Translations under genes and position numbers: made by a program
Notes under the pieces: generated by a model
The model's input: only the letters and a program-made list of their open reading frames with translations
Databases searched by the model: none
What the model was told of the DNA's origin: nothing
Assembly (NCBI RefSeq): GCF_900100165.1
Contig: NZ_FNEO01000001.1
Span: forward strand, 496,001 to 560,000
DNA length: 64,000 nucleotides
Direction: 5' to 3'
DNA from: Flavobacterium glycines
GTDB taxonomy: Bacteria; Bacteroidota; Bacteroidia; Flavobacteriales; Flavobacteriaceae
Shown here: positions 43,147-53,454 of the stretch, one piece after another
Position numbering within the stretch: the first letter of the stretch is position 1
Layout of the letters: each line of letters opens with the position of its first letter

Positions 43147-45036
43147 TTATCTTCTTTTCACATAATCCAGTTGTTCGTCCTGGTCGATAATTTCAAATTC
43201 GGCATCTTTTTCCCAAATTTCCATCTCACAAGGCTTACAGTTGAATTTCAATTTGTATTCGTTTTCACCATGTTTTAAAGTTAGCGGTTCTGCGACTTTC
43301 TCACCCATGGTTTCACGTTGAAAACGGGCACATTTACCCAATTCGTATTTCACGCAATATTTAGTTGTCATCACACGTGCTTTCCCGGGATCCCATTGCA
43401 ATTCGAATGCTTTTTCAATCTCGGTTACGCCATGTCTTTTATAAAAAGCTCTGGCTAATTTATTCGAAACATTAAATGTAAAATCCAATTTCTCTGTTGG
43501 ATAAGGATGGTCTGTCGGTACGATTTGGAATTCTTCCCTGTGGTATTCGTTGATTCGAATATCAATCAATTGTTCCAAAGCTATTCTTCGAACTTCATTC
43601 ACTTTCGAAATTGGTAAAAACCAATTTTTAGAAAATTCCACTTCGATAGCATCAACAATAAAAGGCGTATTTCCTGTTTTGGCTAAGTTTTTAGAAATAT
43701 TCGGAATTACCGAATCCTCGCTTTTAGCCACTTCTTTTTCAGTTTCCAAAGTTGCAATACTTTGGTGTCCGTCTTCATCTGTAACCGTTAATTGAAATCC
43801 GTTTTCAGTTTCTGAAAATCGCATTTCAACCCCGATTTTTCTAACCGCAGCATTTTCTTTTTCTACAATTCGGTTGAATTCCGCATCCGAATTACGATAA
43901 ATCATCGTTCCTACCGGAATATTCTTGAATGTATTTGGCACTACAATATCATTGACGATAATATTAATTTGTACCCCATCAGCAATACCTTCTGCATTGA
44001 TAAAATACAATCCGTCACCGTTGTTCAGCTTTTCGGAATTTTCAATCACATAACCATTGGCTTTGATTTCGGTTACTTTACCAATGTGCTGTCCCTGTGA
44101 TTTTGGACTTTCCCAGTTCCCGATTTTTTCTTTTCGTTGGTTTACAAAATAATCGGTATAGCCCCTATTGAAACTTCTGTCCATTTCCGGTTCGAAATTA
44201 TAGAAGGTTCTTCCCGAAGATGCTTTTTGAAAATTCTCATTATTTTCTAAGAAAGCATCGAGTTTCTTTCTTAAAAATGAAGTGTTATTTTTTACGTAAA
44301 CAATATCTTTTAATCGACCTTCTATTTTGAAAGAAGTAATTCCTGCCTCAACCAAAGCCGGCAATTGGTCACTTAAATCCAAATCTTTTATCGAAAGCAA
44401 ATGACTTTCTGTCAACAAAGTCGTTCCATTTCCGTCAATCAGATTGTATGGCAAACGGCAGTTTTGAGCACAAGAACCGCGGTTAGCACTGCGTTCCCCT
44501 CCTGCAATACTCATATAACAGTTTCCACTGAAAGATACACAAAGCGCTCCAGAAACGAAGAATTCCAATTCTACATCAGTCGCTGCAGCAATATCTCTTA
44601 CCTGATCCAAATTCAACTCTCTGGCCAAAACCACACGCTGCATTCCGGCATCTTTCAGGAATTTAACATGTTTAGGGTCGCGGTTGTTAGCTTGTGTACT
44701 GGCGTGGATAACAATTGGAGGCAAATCCATTTCCATAATCGCCATGTCCTGCACAATCAGTGCATCCACCCCAATATCGTATAATTGATAAATTAACTTT
44801 TTACAATCTTCTAATTCGTTGTCGTACAAAATGGTATTGATTACCACAAAAACCTGTGCCTTAAATAAATGGGCGTATTTCACCATTTCGGCAATATCGG
44901 CAACAGAATTGGTTGCATTAGTACGCGCGCCATAATGTGGCGCCCCAATATAAACAGCATCTGCACCCGCATTGATAGCGGCAATTCCCTGAACCAGATT
45001 CTTAGCCGGAGCAAGAATTTCTACTTTCTTTTTCAT
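43147..45036 (-). CDS. Peptidase U32 family protein, probable tRNA hydroxylation factor
   Basis: 629 residues. The U32 core shows 'EILAPAKNLVQGIAAINAGA', 'DAVYIGAPHYGAR', 'VIHASTQANNRDPKHVKFLK' and the signature 'LEFFVSGALCVSFSGNCYMS', then 'SANRGSCAQNCRLPY' with conserved Cys. More Cys follow near the C-terminus ('YCVKYELGKCARF', 'NCKPCEMEIW'). Although named collagenase-like, the YegQ/TrhP branch is needed with prephenate-derived substrate for 5-hydroxyuridine in tRNA; these Cys likely bind an Fe-S cluster. Monocistronic; a CAAAAGTA (-7) is at 45077-45084 upstream. Confidence 0.9.
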   Translation of the reverse strand: MKKKVEILAPAKNLVQGIAAINAGADAVYIGAPHYGARTNATNSVADIAEMVKYAHLFKAQVFVVINTILYDNELEDCKKLIYQLYDIGVDALIVQDMAIMEMDLPPIVIHASTQANNRDPKHVKFLKDAGMQRVVLARELNLDQVRDIAAATDVELEFFVSGALCVSFSGNCYMSIAGGERSANRGSCAQNCRLPYNLIDGNGTTLLTESHLLSIKDLDLSDQLPALVEAGITSFKIEGRLKDIVYVKNNTSFLRKKLDAFLENNENFQKASSGRTFYNFEPEMDRSFNRGYTDYFVNQRKEKIGNWESPKSQGQHIGKVTEIKANGYVIENSEKLNNGDGLYFINAEGIADGVQINIIVNDIVVPNTFKNIPVGTMIYRNSDAEFNRIVEKENAAVRKIGVEMRFSETENGFQLTVTDEDGHQSIATLETEKEVAKSEDSVIPNISKNLAKTGNTPFIVDAIEVEFSKNWFLPISKVNEVRRIALEQLIDIRINEYHREEFQIVPTDHPYPTEKLDFTFNVSNKLARAFYKRHGVTEIEKAFELQWDPGKARVMTTKYCVKYELGKCARFQRETMGEKVAEPLTLKHGENEYKLKFNCKPCEMEIWEKDAEFEIIDQDEQLDYVKRR

Positions 45037-45211
45037 ATCAATTTACTTCAATTCCTCATTTTCCGGAATCAGGCTGCAAAAGTATAAAATAGTTCTCAAA
45101 AAATCAGGGGTTTAGGAGAATTAAGATTTAAATTGATTGACAAACAAATACTTACAAAGTAATTAAAATTATCCCCAAAATAAGATAAAAATAATTATCT
45201 TTTAGTTTCTA

Positions 45212-45724
45212 TTATTTTAGATACTTTTTTAACCAAAATTTACTATTACAAAACGTATGAAAATTATTTTCATATTCTACTTCTTTTTGCTTTTGTTTTG
45301 GTTTAATGTGTCTTTGTCTTATTGAAATTTGCCTAATTTCTGGAACAATATTTAAGTCATAAACACGATTCAAAGTAGAAACAATATACTCAGCAAAACA
45401 TTTTCCAGCATTTAGTTGCTTCGTCACATTATCATTACCTTTTTTCAATTCAATAAGTAAAATAAACAAACTATTATTATGTTCAGAAAAAATTATATAA
45501 TCACAAAATGAAGTTACTTTTGCTACTCCTCTATTAAAAAAAGGAAATAATCCTTTTGGAAAATCTTTTAAGGGTAATTGTTTATCAAATGAAAAAGACA
45601 AATATTTTTTATTATCACTTACAAACTCAATCTCCATTTTCTCTTGAAGTTCTTGAAGTTTTGTTATTTTATCTTCTTTAAAAAAATCATCTAGAATATT
45701 TGAGACACAAACTAATTTACTCAT
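45212..45724 (-). CDS. Small PD-(D/E)xK nuclease-like protein, partner of the AAA ATPase
   Basis: 170 residues from the ATG at 45724 (MSKLVCVSN), which has a strong GGAGGGG Shine-Dalgarno; the ATG at 45736 would begin inside that site. The core has 'VTSFCDYIIFSEHNNSLFIL' followed by 'LIELKKGNDNVTKQLNAGKC', that is Asp75, Glu92-Leu-Lys94 and Gln103. A D...E-x-K pair on adjacent strands followed by a helix starting with Q is the PD-(D/E)xK nuclease arrangement. I recognise no specific family. It overlaps the stop of the upstream ATPase gene by 8 bp, so the two are coupled. The predicted role is a DNA/RNA-cutting effector (inference). Confidence 0.7.
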   Translation of the reverse strand: MSKLVCVSNILDDFFKEDKITKLQELQEKMEIEFVSDNKKYLSFSFDKQLPLKDFPKGLFPFFNRGVAKVTSFCDYIIFSEHNNSLFILLIELKKGNDNVTKQLNAGKCFAEYIVSTLNRVYDLNIVPEIRQISIRQRHIKPKQKQKEVEYENNFHTFCNSKFWLKKYLK

Positions 45725-47105
45725 CTTCCCCTCCATATTTTAATGAATAAAATAATTCTTCTGCAATTTTATTTTGTTCTTCAATAGTAACATCTACAGA
45801 AGGAATTTCAAAACCACTTTCATCAACTTTTAAAAGTTCGACTGTAACTTGTTTATTACTTCTTTGTTTCAAAGGATAATTAAAATAATGAACAGCTACA
45901 TCTTCTTTATTAAGAAACTCATCTTTTCCATAGCCAAATTCAGTTTTAAGCGATACTATTTCTGGCTTATCAGAAGAAAGCATAATCAAATTATTTAATT
46001 CTCTAACTACATAATCACTATGAGTACTTATCAACAACCTAAATCCTTTATTTATTAACCTAGCAAACAATCTAGTCAAAATAATTTGATTATCAGGATG
46101 CAAGTTAATTTCAGGCTCATCAATAATAATTAAATCATTTTTTTGAGCAATATGTTTTAAATACACCACTAAACTTGACAATGACTTGATTATAGACGCA
46201 GTCATATGTATAGGTAAAACTCTTTTTGGAGCCTTATCTGATTTAAATTGTATTTCTCCTTCACTAGTAATTTGTACTTTACCATGAAGTAGTTCGCTTT
46301 CAATTTCCAAAGCAAAATCAAAAAAATCACTTGTTGTTTTTTTAGTTTCTGCTAGATCATCTGCAATCATCAAACCATCTTTTATAGGTAAAGGATATCT
46401 AGTCGTTTTTTTAAATAACAAATCGAATCTATCAATCTTATTTTTACCAGTCATAGCATGAAAATGATCCACAGCTTCTTGTTTACTAATAGATAACTCT
46501 TTACTAAATGTATAAATAGAATTTCTTTCAACAGGAAGTATATAAGTTGAACTTATTGGATGTATTGCTAAAAGTGATAAAATTGATGATAATAAAAAGA
46601 AATTTAAAGTATCAATGTCTTTATTTGAAATCGTTTTTTCTTGAATTTCCAAAACTAAAAAATCTGTTGATTTTGCTTTATTTACTTCAATTTCTATTTT
46701 TCGTATTGAAATTGTAGCTTGAAATTCACAATTTATAATTTGATTTTTAAATTCCTCATTAGTCTCATTAAAAAGAATTTCTGTCTTTTCAAAATATTGT
46801 TTTGCTAAATCTTCTCCAATACCAAATAAACTATCAAAATTGTCTTTAAAATTATCGATTATATTTTTCCTGTATGAATTTAAAGCATCAAAATTGATAA
46901 TATAATTTGTCTTTCTTTTTTCAATTAATTCTTTTGCCAAAACTTCATCAGAACCAATATGGATTTGAGACTTAAGCAAACCATAAACCATATAAGCCAT
47001 ATATGTTTTCCCTGTACCATTTGGCCCACAAAAAACATTTAATTTTTTTGAAAGATCTATTGATCCTTCTTTCACTGCACCTAATTCCTTTATATGGATT
47101 TTCAT
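45717..47105 (-). CDS. AAA/ABC-type ATPase of the RecF/SbcC-like class
   Basis: 462 residues. Walker A is 'FCGPNGTGKTYMAYMVYG' (27-34); Walker B and D-loop are 'LIIIDEPEINLHPDNQIIL' (~329-345); the H-loop is 'RLLISTHSDYVVRELNNLI' (~358). The middle (~100-300) is helical with no TOPRIM or nuclease motif, unlike OLD proteins. The C-terminal 'DESGFEIPSVDVTIEEQNKI' is typical of AAA_15/AAA_21 ATPases in defence systems. The gene is first in a two-gene operon with the nuclease-like protein and is AT-richer than neighbours by eye. A CAAAAATA -7 box is at 47137-47144. Confidence 0.88.
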   Translation of the reverse strand: MKIHIKELGAVKEGSIDLSKKLNVFCGPNGTGKTYMAYMVYGLLKSQIHIGSDEVLAKELIEKRKTNYIINFDALNSYRKNIIDNFKDNFDSLFGIGEDLAKQYFEKTEILFNETNEEFKNQIINCEFQATISIRKIEIEVNKAKSTDFLVLEIQEKTISNKDIDTLNFFLLSSILSLLAIHPISSTYILPVERNSIYTFSKELSISKQEAVDHFHAMTGKNKIDRFDLLFKKTTRYPLPIKDGLMIADDLAETKKTTSDFFDFALEIESELLHGKVQITSEGEIQFKSDKAPKRVLPIHMTASIIKSLSSLVVYLKHIAQKNDLIIIDEPEINLHPDNQIILTRLFARLINKGFRLLISTHSDYVVRELNNLIMLSSDKPEIVSLKTEFGYGKDEFLNKEDVAVHYFNYPLKQRSNKQVTVELLKVDESGFEIPSVDVTIEEQNKIAEELFYSLKYGGEDE

Positions 47106-47285
47106 TTTATTTATGTTTGAAATATTAGCAATGTTACAAAAATAGTAAATTTATATTTGGTTATTTTTCTTATTTTAAATCAACAAATATATTATAAACT
47201 AATCCCAATCAATATCATACTATAAACAACAAAAAAAACACGAACATAAATCCGTGCTTTTAAAAACTAAGTAAATTGGAAAAGA

Positions 47286-49724
47286 TTATTCTACTTTAAT
47301 ATTCACAGTTCCTAAACTAATATTCCCTGCTGTAGTCGCTTCCAATGTTATGTTCTCTGCTTTTTTATTGGATTGTAAAATCACTAAGCATTTTCCGTTG
47401 TACAATTTACGATAATTAGCTTTAAAAGGCTCTAAACTGGCTTGGTAACCATTATCAACTCCAACAATTTTAGCGCCGCCTGAAACTTTAAAATTAATTA
47501 GATTATCGGCTTTTGGCAAAGCGTTTCCGTCTTTATCCTGTAACGTAACGGTTACGTAAGCCAAATGATATCCATCATTTTTAATCGCAGTTTTATCGGC
47601 TTGTAAATTGATTTTAGCTGCTTCGCCTGCGGTATGAATTTCAGTTTCCTTCACTATTTTACCTGCTTTTCTGGAAACGGCTTTTAGTGTTCCTGCTTCA
47701 AAAGGCACTTTCCAGGCAATATGCAATTCGTCTCCTTGTTTCGCTTTCGAACCTAATGATTTTCCGTTTAGGAATAATTCTACTTCATCGGCATTATTGT
47801 AATAGGCCCAAACATCAATTAGCTGTCCCACTTTCCAATTCCAATGTGGCAATAAATGCAACACATTCTTATCGCTCCATTCGCTTTGGTACATATAATA
47901 CACATCTTTCGGGAAACCTGCTAAATCTACAATCCCAAAATACGAACTGCGCGCTGGATAAGGATACGGATCAGGTTCTCCAATATAATCAAATCCGGTC
48001 CAGACAAAAGTTCCTGCTATAAAATCATATTTTTTTGCTGCTTTCCAGTTTTCCTCATGCGTTGTTCCCCAATAAGAAGCGATATTATCATAAGCCGTAA
48101 CCGTTAAATCAGAATTCCCGTCAAAGGTTTCTCCGTATTTTTTGGGCCAAAATCTAATTTCATCGGTTGGCATATCATAATGTCCGCGCGTTGCATAAGC
48201 CGAAACACTCTCGGAAGCAACGATTTTTTGCCCTTTAAAACGCTCCGGAAATGTAGCATAATCGGCATGTTTGTAATTAAACCCTAAAAGATCTAAAGCT
48301 CCCGATTGATAGATAAAATTCTTCTGTGGCTCATTCTCTGTTAAAGCCGAAGTTACCGGTCTGGTTTTGTCTAAGGATTTTACAATTTGAGCTAATTCTC
48401 TGGTAATACGAACACCGGTACTGTCAAACTGCTCACGAATTTCGTTACCAATACTCCACATCATCACCGATGGATGGTTACGGTCTCTTTTGATGAAATC
48501 TTCCAGATCCTGTTTGTGCCACGCATCCCAATCTTTGTGGTAATCGTTGGTTACTTTTTTCTTTTTCCAGACATCAGTAAATTCATCCTGAACAATAAAA
48601 CCCATTTCGTCGCATAGTTTCATCATCTCCAATGAATGCGGATTATGAGACATTCGGATGGCATTCGTACCCATTTCTTTCAGCAAAGTCAATTTTCTTC
48701 TGATAGCGTGAATGTTCTCCACCGCTCCCAAAGCACCATTGTCGTGATGCAGACAAACGCCTAATATTTTCGTTGGTTTTCCGTTTAATGAAAAGCCTTT
48801 TTCGGCATCGAAATTGAAATAACGAACTCCAAGCGGTGTTTCATAAGTATCAACTACAGTCGAACCATCATAAACCTTTGTTACAATCTTGTATAAATAC
48901 GGATTCTCAGTATTCCAAAGAATTGGGTTTTCTATCTTAGTGTTTTGTTTAACTTGTAAAATTGAATTTGCTGGGATATTTCCATCAGAGATTGCTTTTG
49001 CAACTTCAACATTATTTTTATCTAAAATTGTCGAGACTAACTTAAAAAGTTTATTGATACCCAAACCATTTTTCACATCAACATCAATATCAACAATAGC
49101 TTTTTCTTTGGTGATTCCACGCGTAGTTACATATGTTCCCCATTGTGCTACGTGAAGTTTTTCGCTGGCAACCAATCGCACATTTCTGTAAATCCCGGAA
49201 CCGGTGTACCATCTGGAATTGGGCTGTGCATCGTTATCAACTTTTACAGCGATGATGTTTTTCTGGGTTCCAAAATGTAGATAAGGAGTTAATTCGTAGG
49301 CAAATGAAATGTATCCGTTTGGTCGCATTCCCAATGAATGTCCGTTAATAAATACTTCGCTGTTTTTGAAAACACCGTCAAATTCAACCGAAATCGATTT
49401 GTTTGCTAAATTTTCAGGCAATGTAAACGTTTTGCGGTACCAGCCTTTTCCTGCCGGTAAAAATCCCTGCGCCTGTTTGGTTTTACTGTCTTTATCGAAA
49501 GTACCTTCAATACTCCAATCATGAGGCAGGTCTAATGCACGCCAATCATTCGCATTGAAATCAGCCTGTATGGCTGTGGGATAATCACCCAATTTAAAAT
49601 TCCAATCCGGATTGAAATCGGCAACTATTCGGCTTTCTTTTTTTGTTGACGCACAGGCAACCAGGAATAACAAAACAGCCGCTGTTCCTATTTTTTGTAA
49701 AACACTTTTATGTCCTTTTACCAT
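47286..49724 (-). CDS. GH2 glycoside hydrolase lipoprotein (beta-galactosidase type)
   Basis: 812 residues from the ATG at 49724 (a GTG two codons earlier is also in frame). Lipoprotein Cys24 (VLLFLVACAS). Domains: GH2 sugar-binding (~35-190), Ig-like (~195-300), TIM barrel (~305-600) with acid/base Glu in 'MMWSIGNEIREQF' (~429) and nucleophile Glu in 'KIVASESVSAYATRG' (~503), then a DUF4982-like domain ('DEVELFLNGKSLGSKAKQGD') and a C-terminal invasin/Ig domain. Family members are beta-galactosidases or beta-glucuronidases at the cell surface or periplasm. Last gene of the glycan cluster. Confidence 0.93.
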   Translation of the reverse strand: MVKGHKSVLQKIGTAAVLLFLVACASTKKESRIVADFNPDWNFKLGDYPTAIQADFNANDWRALDLPHDWSIEGTFDKDSKTKQAQGFLPAGKGWYRKTFTLPENLANKSISVEFDGVFKNSEVFINGHSLGMRPNGYISFAYELTPYLHFGTQKNIIAVKVDNDAQPNSRWYTGSGIYRNVRLVASEKLHVAQWGTYVTTRGITKEKAIVDIDVDVKNGLGINKLFKLVSTILDKNNVEVAKAISDGNIPANSILQVKQNTKIENPILWNTENPYLYKIVTKVYDGSTVVDTYETPLGVRYFNFDAEKGFSLNGKPTKILGVCLHHDNGALGAVENIHAIRRKLTLLKEMGTNAIRMSHNPHSLEMMKLCDEMGFIVQDEFTDVWKKKKVTNDYHKDWDAWHKQDLEDFIKRDRNHPSVMMWSIGNEIREQFDSTGVRITRELAQIVKSLDKTRPVTSALTENEPQKNFIYQSGALDLLGFNYKHADYATFPERFKGQKIVASESVSAYATRGHYDMPTDEIRFWPKKYGETFDGNSDLTVTAYDNIASYWGTTHEENWKAAKKYDFIAGTFVWTGFDYIGEPDPYPYPARSSYFGIVDLAGFPKDVYYMYQSEWSDKNVLHLLPHWNWKVGQLIDVWAYYNNADEVELFLNGKSLGSKAKQGDELHIAWKVPFEAGTLKAVSRKAGKIVKETEIHTAGEAAKINLQADKTAIKNDGYHLAYVTVTLQDKDGNALPKADNLINFKVSGGAKIVGVDNGYQASLEPFKANYRKLYNGKCLVILQSNKKAENITLEATTAGNISLGTVNIKVE

Positions 49725-49851
49725 TATCACTTTTTATTAACCAGTTAATGTTAGCACGCAGATTTAGTAGATATGCGCAGATTTTTTTAAAACTTATGTG
49801 GCATCCAAAAATCTTTTTTCTTGCCTCTTTGCTCTATTTTCTATTTTCTTT

Positions 49852-52800
49852 CTATTGAAACTCAAAAGACTCCAATCGCAATCCTTTCATGTTATCCGAT
49901 TCGATTCTGACTTTATATTTTCCCGCATTGATATAACCTCCCGAAGTAGTGTTTAACAATTTCCATTTTTCGGTTGGCGCCGGAAATTCTATCACATCAT
50001 TTCGCAACAGGATTCCGTAAGCGTCTTCGATAATCAGCTTTACTTTTATCGGTTCGGCATTCATATTCATGTATCTGAAACGCATCAAATACACATTGGC
50101 AACACCCGGATTTACTTCAAATTCGATGCTGTTTGGCGTATTAGCTGTAAATTCAACATAATCGCTGCTCTTGAAATTGCCTTTTACAATTCCGTCTCCT
50201 TTTGTTTTAGCAGCTTCGGCTTCCAATTTTAACGAAGGTCTATCATCCTTCAATTTTCCTAAATCGGAACTTGGTACAACCACAATAGTAAACGCAGCAG
50301 TACCATCGCCTTTATTACCAAAAAACACTTTCTCTCCTTTTTTCACTTCTTTTTCGAAAATACTAAAAACAACTCCATTGCTGTTTTTAGCCGTTACTTC
50401 CGATTTTTTATAATCGGCAAGCCAAGGCAAATTTGTTTTTATATTCGAATCTACCAATACCGAAACTGTGGCATCTTCTTTCGAAACAAATGAACCGGAA
50501 ACATTGTTTTTATTCGAAAATCGAAGATAATCGGCAGCATACAAATTGGGTGGCAATTGAGTAAATACCGCCTCAGCATCCTGATATTGTTTCTGATTAA
50601 GATTCAACCACGAACCTACTTCAAAAGGAACATTTGCTGTAACATCTAAAATATTCTTTGACGAAGGTGCAGCTGCTTTCACCGATTTGTCTTTAGAAGC
50701 AATGGCAATTGCCGAAATAATTCCTTCGCCTGAAGTCACCTTTGGAAAAGAAATCACCAATTGACCGTTCTTGCTTTTTACCACAAAGGTTTTTTTCACC
50801 GCTTTAGAAAAACCAACTTCGTTCCAAATATCAAAATCTTTCAGAACAACATTGTCATTAATTGCCACATCAAAAACGCGCCAGTCTTTACAATTCAATC
50901 CGCCGCCGGTTCCATACCAAGGCTCAGAGAAATACAAATCGACCAAATATTCGCCATCTGGCACAGGAAATTCATATTTCAGTTTATCCATTCCGTAACG
51001 GAAATTCTGGAACAAAACATCATTTTGAGTACCATCAACTAAGTCAGAGGTACTGCGCTGACTTGCAAAATAAGCAGGTACATTTTTAAAATCATCAGCC
51101 CACGACAGAGAACCCCAAGTGTTGGCTTCGGTTTTATGCACATCGGCCAACCATAAATTTCCTGCTGTATCTTTGAAATCCGGCCCGCCACAATTTACGC
51201 GGTAGATGTAATTGTAATTGGCTTTTGACGAAACTACCTCTTCTTTTGAACTTAACGATTTCAAATGTGGCGCTTCAGGTAAATTGTTCAACACAATATA
51301 ATCCTGAGCCACTTTCTTGCCATCTACATAACCCACGGCATACAACACATTGTAAGCAATATTGACATTATTCCACTGAAAATGCTTTCCTCTTCCCGGA
51401 TTTTTCAGTTTCCCTAAAGACTGATTATTGACATCATTAAACAATTCCACCTCATCACAATTGGAATACACATCGATCCCGTTTTTGATTCCGACAGATT
51501 CCCAACGGTTTGCCCAGGTATGCGAAACGATATAGACCATTGGATTGGTTTTCTTCGACACATAATTGGCTCTGTACATATAATAGGCATCCAGAGGCTC
51601 TCCCCAAATGCTAAAAAGTCCTTTGTAATTTACAGGTCCAACCTGATCAATCGCTCTGAATCCTTCACCATTTTGCTCACGTCCTGGATTTTCATGCGAA
51701 CTGAACAACCAGTTGAATTGTCCCGCTACCTTATCTTTTACCGATTCGGCTTCGCGAACTTTTATCTCCATTAGTTGTGAAAAACGGTTTTCGCTCAGAA
51801 TCCCTTTTTGGTCAAATTCGCCTTCGTTATGCAAATCGTGCGAACGCCAGGCACCATATTCCCCATTCAGTAATTGCTCTGAAAGCTCCACATGATAATT
51901 AAACGGATTTCCGCCATAAGTTCCGGACCAGTTTTGTACCACATTCCAGTCGGTTCCTTCACCGCCGTTGCAAGTGGTAACTTTTCGCTGCGATGAAGCC
52001 GTTGGATCCATTTCGCGAATAATCTTTGTACATTCTTCAGCAAATTCCTTCGGAATGGTACTTTCGTTTTGCAATCCCCACAACACTACCGACGGATTGT
52101 TGCGACGCTCTTTAATCCATTCGCGTAATAAAGTTTTGAAATTAGCCTTGAATTCCGGCGTATCATACCAAACATGAGCCGAAAACTGACTCCAAAATAG
52201 TATTCCACTTTCGTCTAACAATTCCTGGTATTTTAAATTGTGCGGTTGGTGTGCTTCTCTAAAAGAGTTGAATCCGGCTGCTTTTATTTGTTCGATTCGA
52301 GCTTTTATTTGGATGTCCGAAAAAGCGTGACTTTGACCTAACTGATGTTCGTATTCACAGGTACCGTTGATAAAAACGGGGTTATCATTAATGAAAAATC
52401 GCTTATCCTCTCCCGCTCTGTCCACAGGCCAGGAAATCCAACGGATTCCATAAGGCGTAGTGATTTTATCTAAAATACTGTCTTTTTTTCCTAAAATAGT
52501 AGTTGAAAGCCTATACAAATACGGACTATCAGGCGACCATAAATTAGGGTTTTTTATCTCATTGAATTTTTGTGAAATCTCTTTAGTTTCACCTGCTGAA
52601 AGCACTACCTTATTATGAAAAGAACCAAAATTTTTTCCTTCTTTATCAAAAAGAGTACTAACCACATAAACCGTCCTAGTCTTACTCCCATGATTTTTAA
52701 CTTCTACAGTTATATTTACTTTTGCATTTTCTTTAGTCGTTGATTTATCATTCCAAATATGAACTCCAAAAGGAGCCACACGAACCTCATTGGTAATCAC

Positions 52801-53349
52801 TAAAGTTACCGGACGGAAAATCCCCATTGGTTGTGAACCTTCTGAAAATCCCCATTCGCCAGAACAACCACCACAGACCCAAGGCAAATCGGCAATAAAA
52901 GCAGGATGAGCCGCTTTGACTACAATTCGGTTGTCGGCATTGTATTTTATGGCATCCGTTATGTCTAAGGTAAAAGTAGTCCGGCCGCCTTTGTGTTGCC
53001 CTACTTCTTTTCCATTCACCCAAACCGTGGCATAGCTGTTCACGCCTTCAAAAAACAAAAAGTATCTTTTCCCTTGTTGCGGTTTTCCAATTTTTAGGCT
53101 TTTCGAATACCAGGCTGTTCCGTGCAAATTGCCATGTTTCATTTGGCGAAAGCCTTCATACTGATCCCAATTATGAGGTACATTAACTTTTTTCCAATTG
53201 GCATCGGAATAATTTACGAAATCCTGTTCTGAAGCAGGATTGGAATCCACCATTGTGGTTTTCCAATTGGCATTCAAAGGGATTTCTTCACGGATTTGCG
53301 CCCATGAAAAAGAAGTGATTAAAAATAATATGTATAGTAATTTCTTCAT
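49852..53349 (-). CDS. Multidomain GH2 glycoside hydrolase with malectin and CBM-like domains
   Basis: 1165 residues from the ATG at 53349, where the signal peptide begins (LLYILFLITSFSWAQ). GH2 N-terminal (~25-190), Ig-like (~195-305) and TIM (~310-600) domains; acid/base Glu in 'VVLWGLQNESTIPKEF' (~428). A Gly-rich segment 'WVCGGCSGEWGFSEGSQPMG' lies in the first domain. Residues ~710-885 are a malectin-like domain ('DGEYLVDLYFSEPWYGTGGG', 'VAINDNVVLKDFDIW') and ~1040-1165 a CBM6/35-like sandwich ('LEAEAAKTKGDGIVKG', 'GGYINAGKYKVRI'). Such architectures occur in pectin or alga polysaccharide clusters; substrate beta-galactoside/glucuronide-type, exact one unknown. Confidence 0.9.
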   Translation of the reverse strand: MKKLLYILFLITSFSWAQIREEIPLNANWKTTMVDSNPASEQDFVNYSDANWKKVNVPHNWDQYEGFRQMKHGNLHGTAWYSKSLKIGKPQQGKRYFLFFEGVNSYATVWVNGKEVGQHKGGRTTFTLDITDAIKYNADNRIVVKAAHPAFIADLPWVCGGCSGEWGFSEGSQPMGIFRPVTLVITNEVRVAPFGVHIWNDKSTTKENAKVNITVEVKNHGSKTRTVYVVSTLFDKEGKNFGSFHNKVVLSAGETKEISQKFNEIKNPNLWSPDSPYLYRLSTTILGKKDSILDKITTPYGIRWISWPVDRAGEDKRFFINDNPVFINGTCEYEHQLGQSHAFSDIQIKARIEQIKAAGFNSFREAHQPHNLKYQELLDESGILFWSQFSAHVWYDTPEFKANFKTLLREWIKERRNNPSVVLWGLQNESTIPKEFAEECTKIIREMDPTASSQRKVTTCNGGEGTDWNVVQNWSGTYGGNPFNYHVELSEQLLNGEYGAWRSHDLHNEGEFDQKGILSENRFSQLMEIKVREAESVKDKVAGQFNWLFSSHENPGREQNGEGFRAIDQVGPVNYKGLFSIWGEPLDAYYMYRANYVSKKTNPMVYIVSHTWANRWESVGIKNGIDVYSNCDEVELFNDVNNQSLGKLKNPGRGKHFQWNNVNIAYNVLYAVGYVDGKKVAQDYIVLNNLPEAPHLKSLSSKEEVVSSKANYNYIYRVNCGGPDFKDTAGNLWLADVHKTEANTWGSLSWADDFKNVPAYFASQRSTSDLVDGTQNDVLFQNFRYGMDKLKYEFPVPDGEYLVDLYFSEPWYGTGGGLNCKDWRVFDVAINDNVVLKDFDIWNEVGFSKAVKKTFVVKSKNGQLVISFPKVTSGEGIISAIAIASKDKSVKAAAPSSKNILDVTANVPFEVGSWLNLNQKQYQDAEAVFTQLPPNLYAADYLRFSNKNNVSGSFVSKEDATVSVLVDSNIKTNLPWLADYKKSEVTAKNSNGVVFSIFEKEVKKGEKVFFGNKGDGTAAFTIVVVPSSDLGKLKDDRPSLKLEAEAAKTKGDGIVKGNFKSSDYVEFTANTPNSIEFEVNPGVANVYLMRFRYMNMNAEPIKVKLIIEDAYGILLRNDVIEFPAPTEKWKLLNTTSGGYINAGKYKVRIESDNMKGLRLESFEFQ

Positions 53350-53413
53350 TTTTTTTAAACCATAGAAGGCATATAAGTTCATTGAAGTTGGAATATTTTC
53401 ATTATTTCAAATA

Positions 53414-53438
53414 TCACACTTCGATTGGCTCAGTGTGA
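53414..53438. repeat. Short hairpin repeat (TCACACT/AGTGTGA)
   Basis: TCACACT and AGTGTGA pair around an 11-nt loop between two cluster genes. On the minus strand it reads GTCACACTGAGCCAATCGAA followed by GTGTGA, a word I recall as dispersed in Bacteroidetes genomes. Confidence 0.5.
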
Positions 53439-53454
53439 CATATCGTAATTCATT

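Noticed and set aside
44401-44784. Plus-strand frame of 127 codons opposite the U32 gene
   Set aside because: Shadow of a strongly conserved gene on the other strand.
50761-51089. Three overlapping plus-strand frames opposite the large GH2 gene
   Set aside because: Overlapping one another in different frames and antisense to the malectin domain.
53350-53382. Upstream start for the large GH2 protein
   Set aside because: It would put eleven residues before a complete signal peptide.
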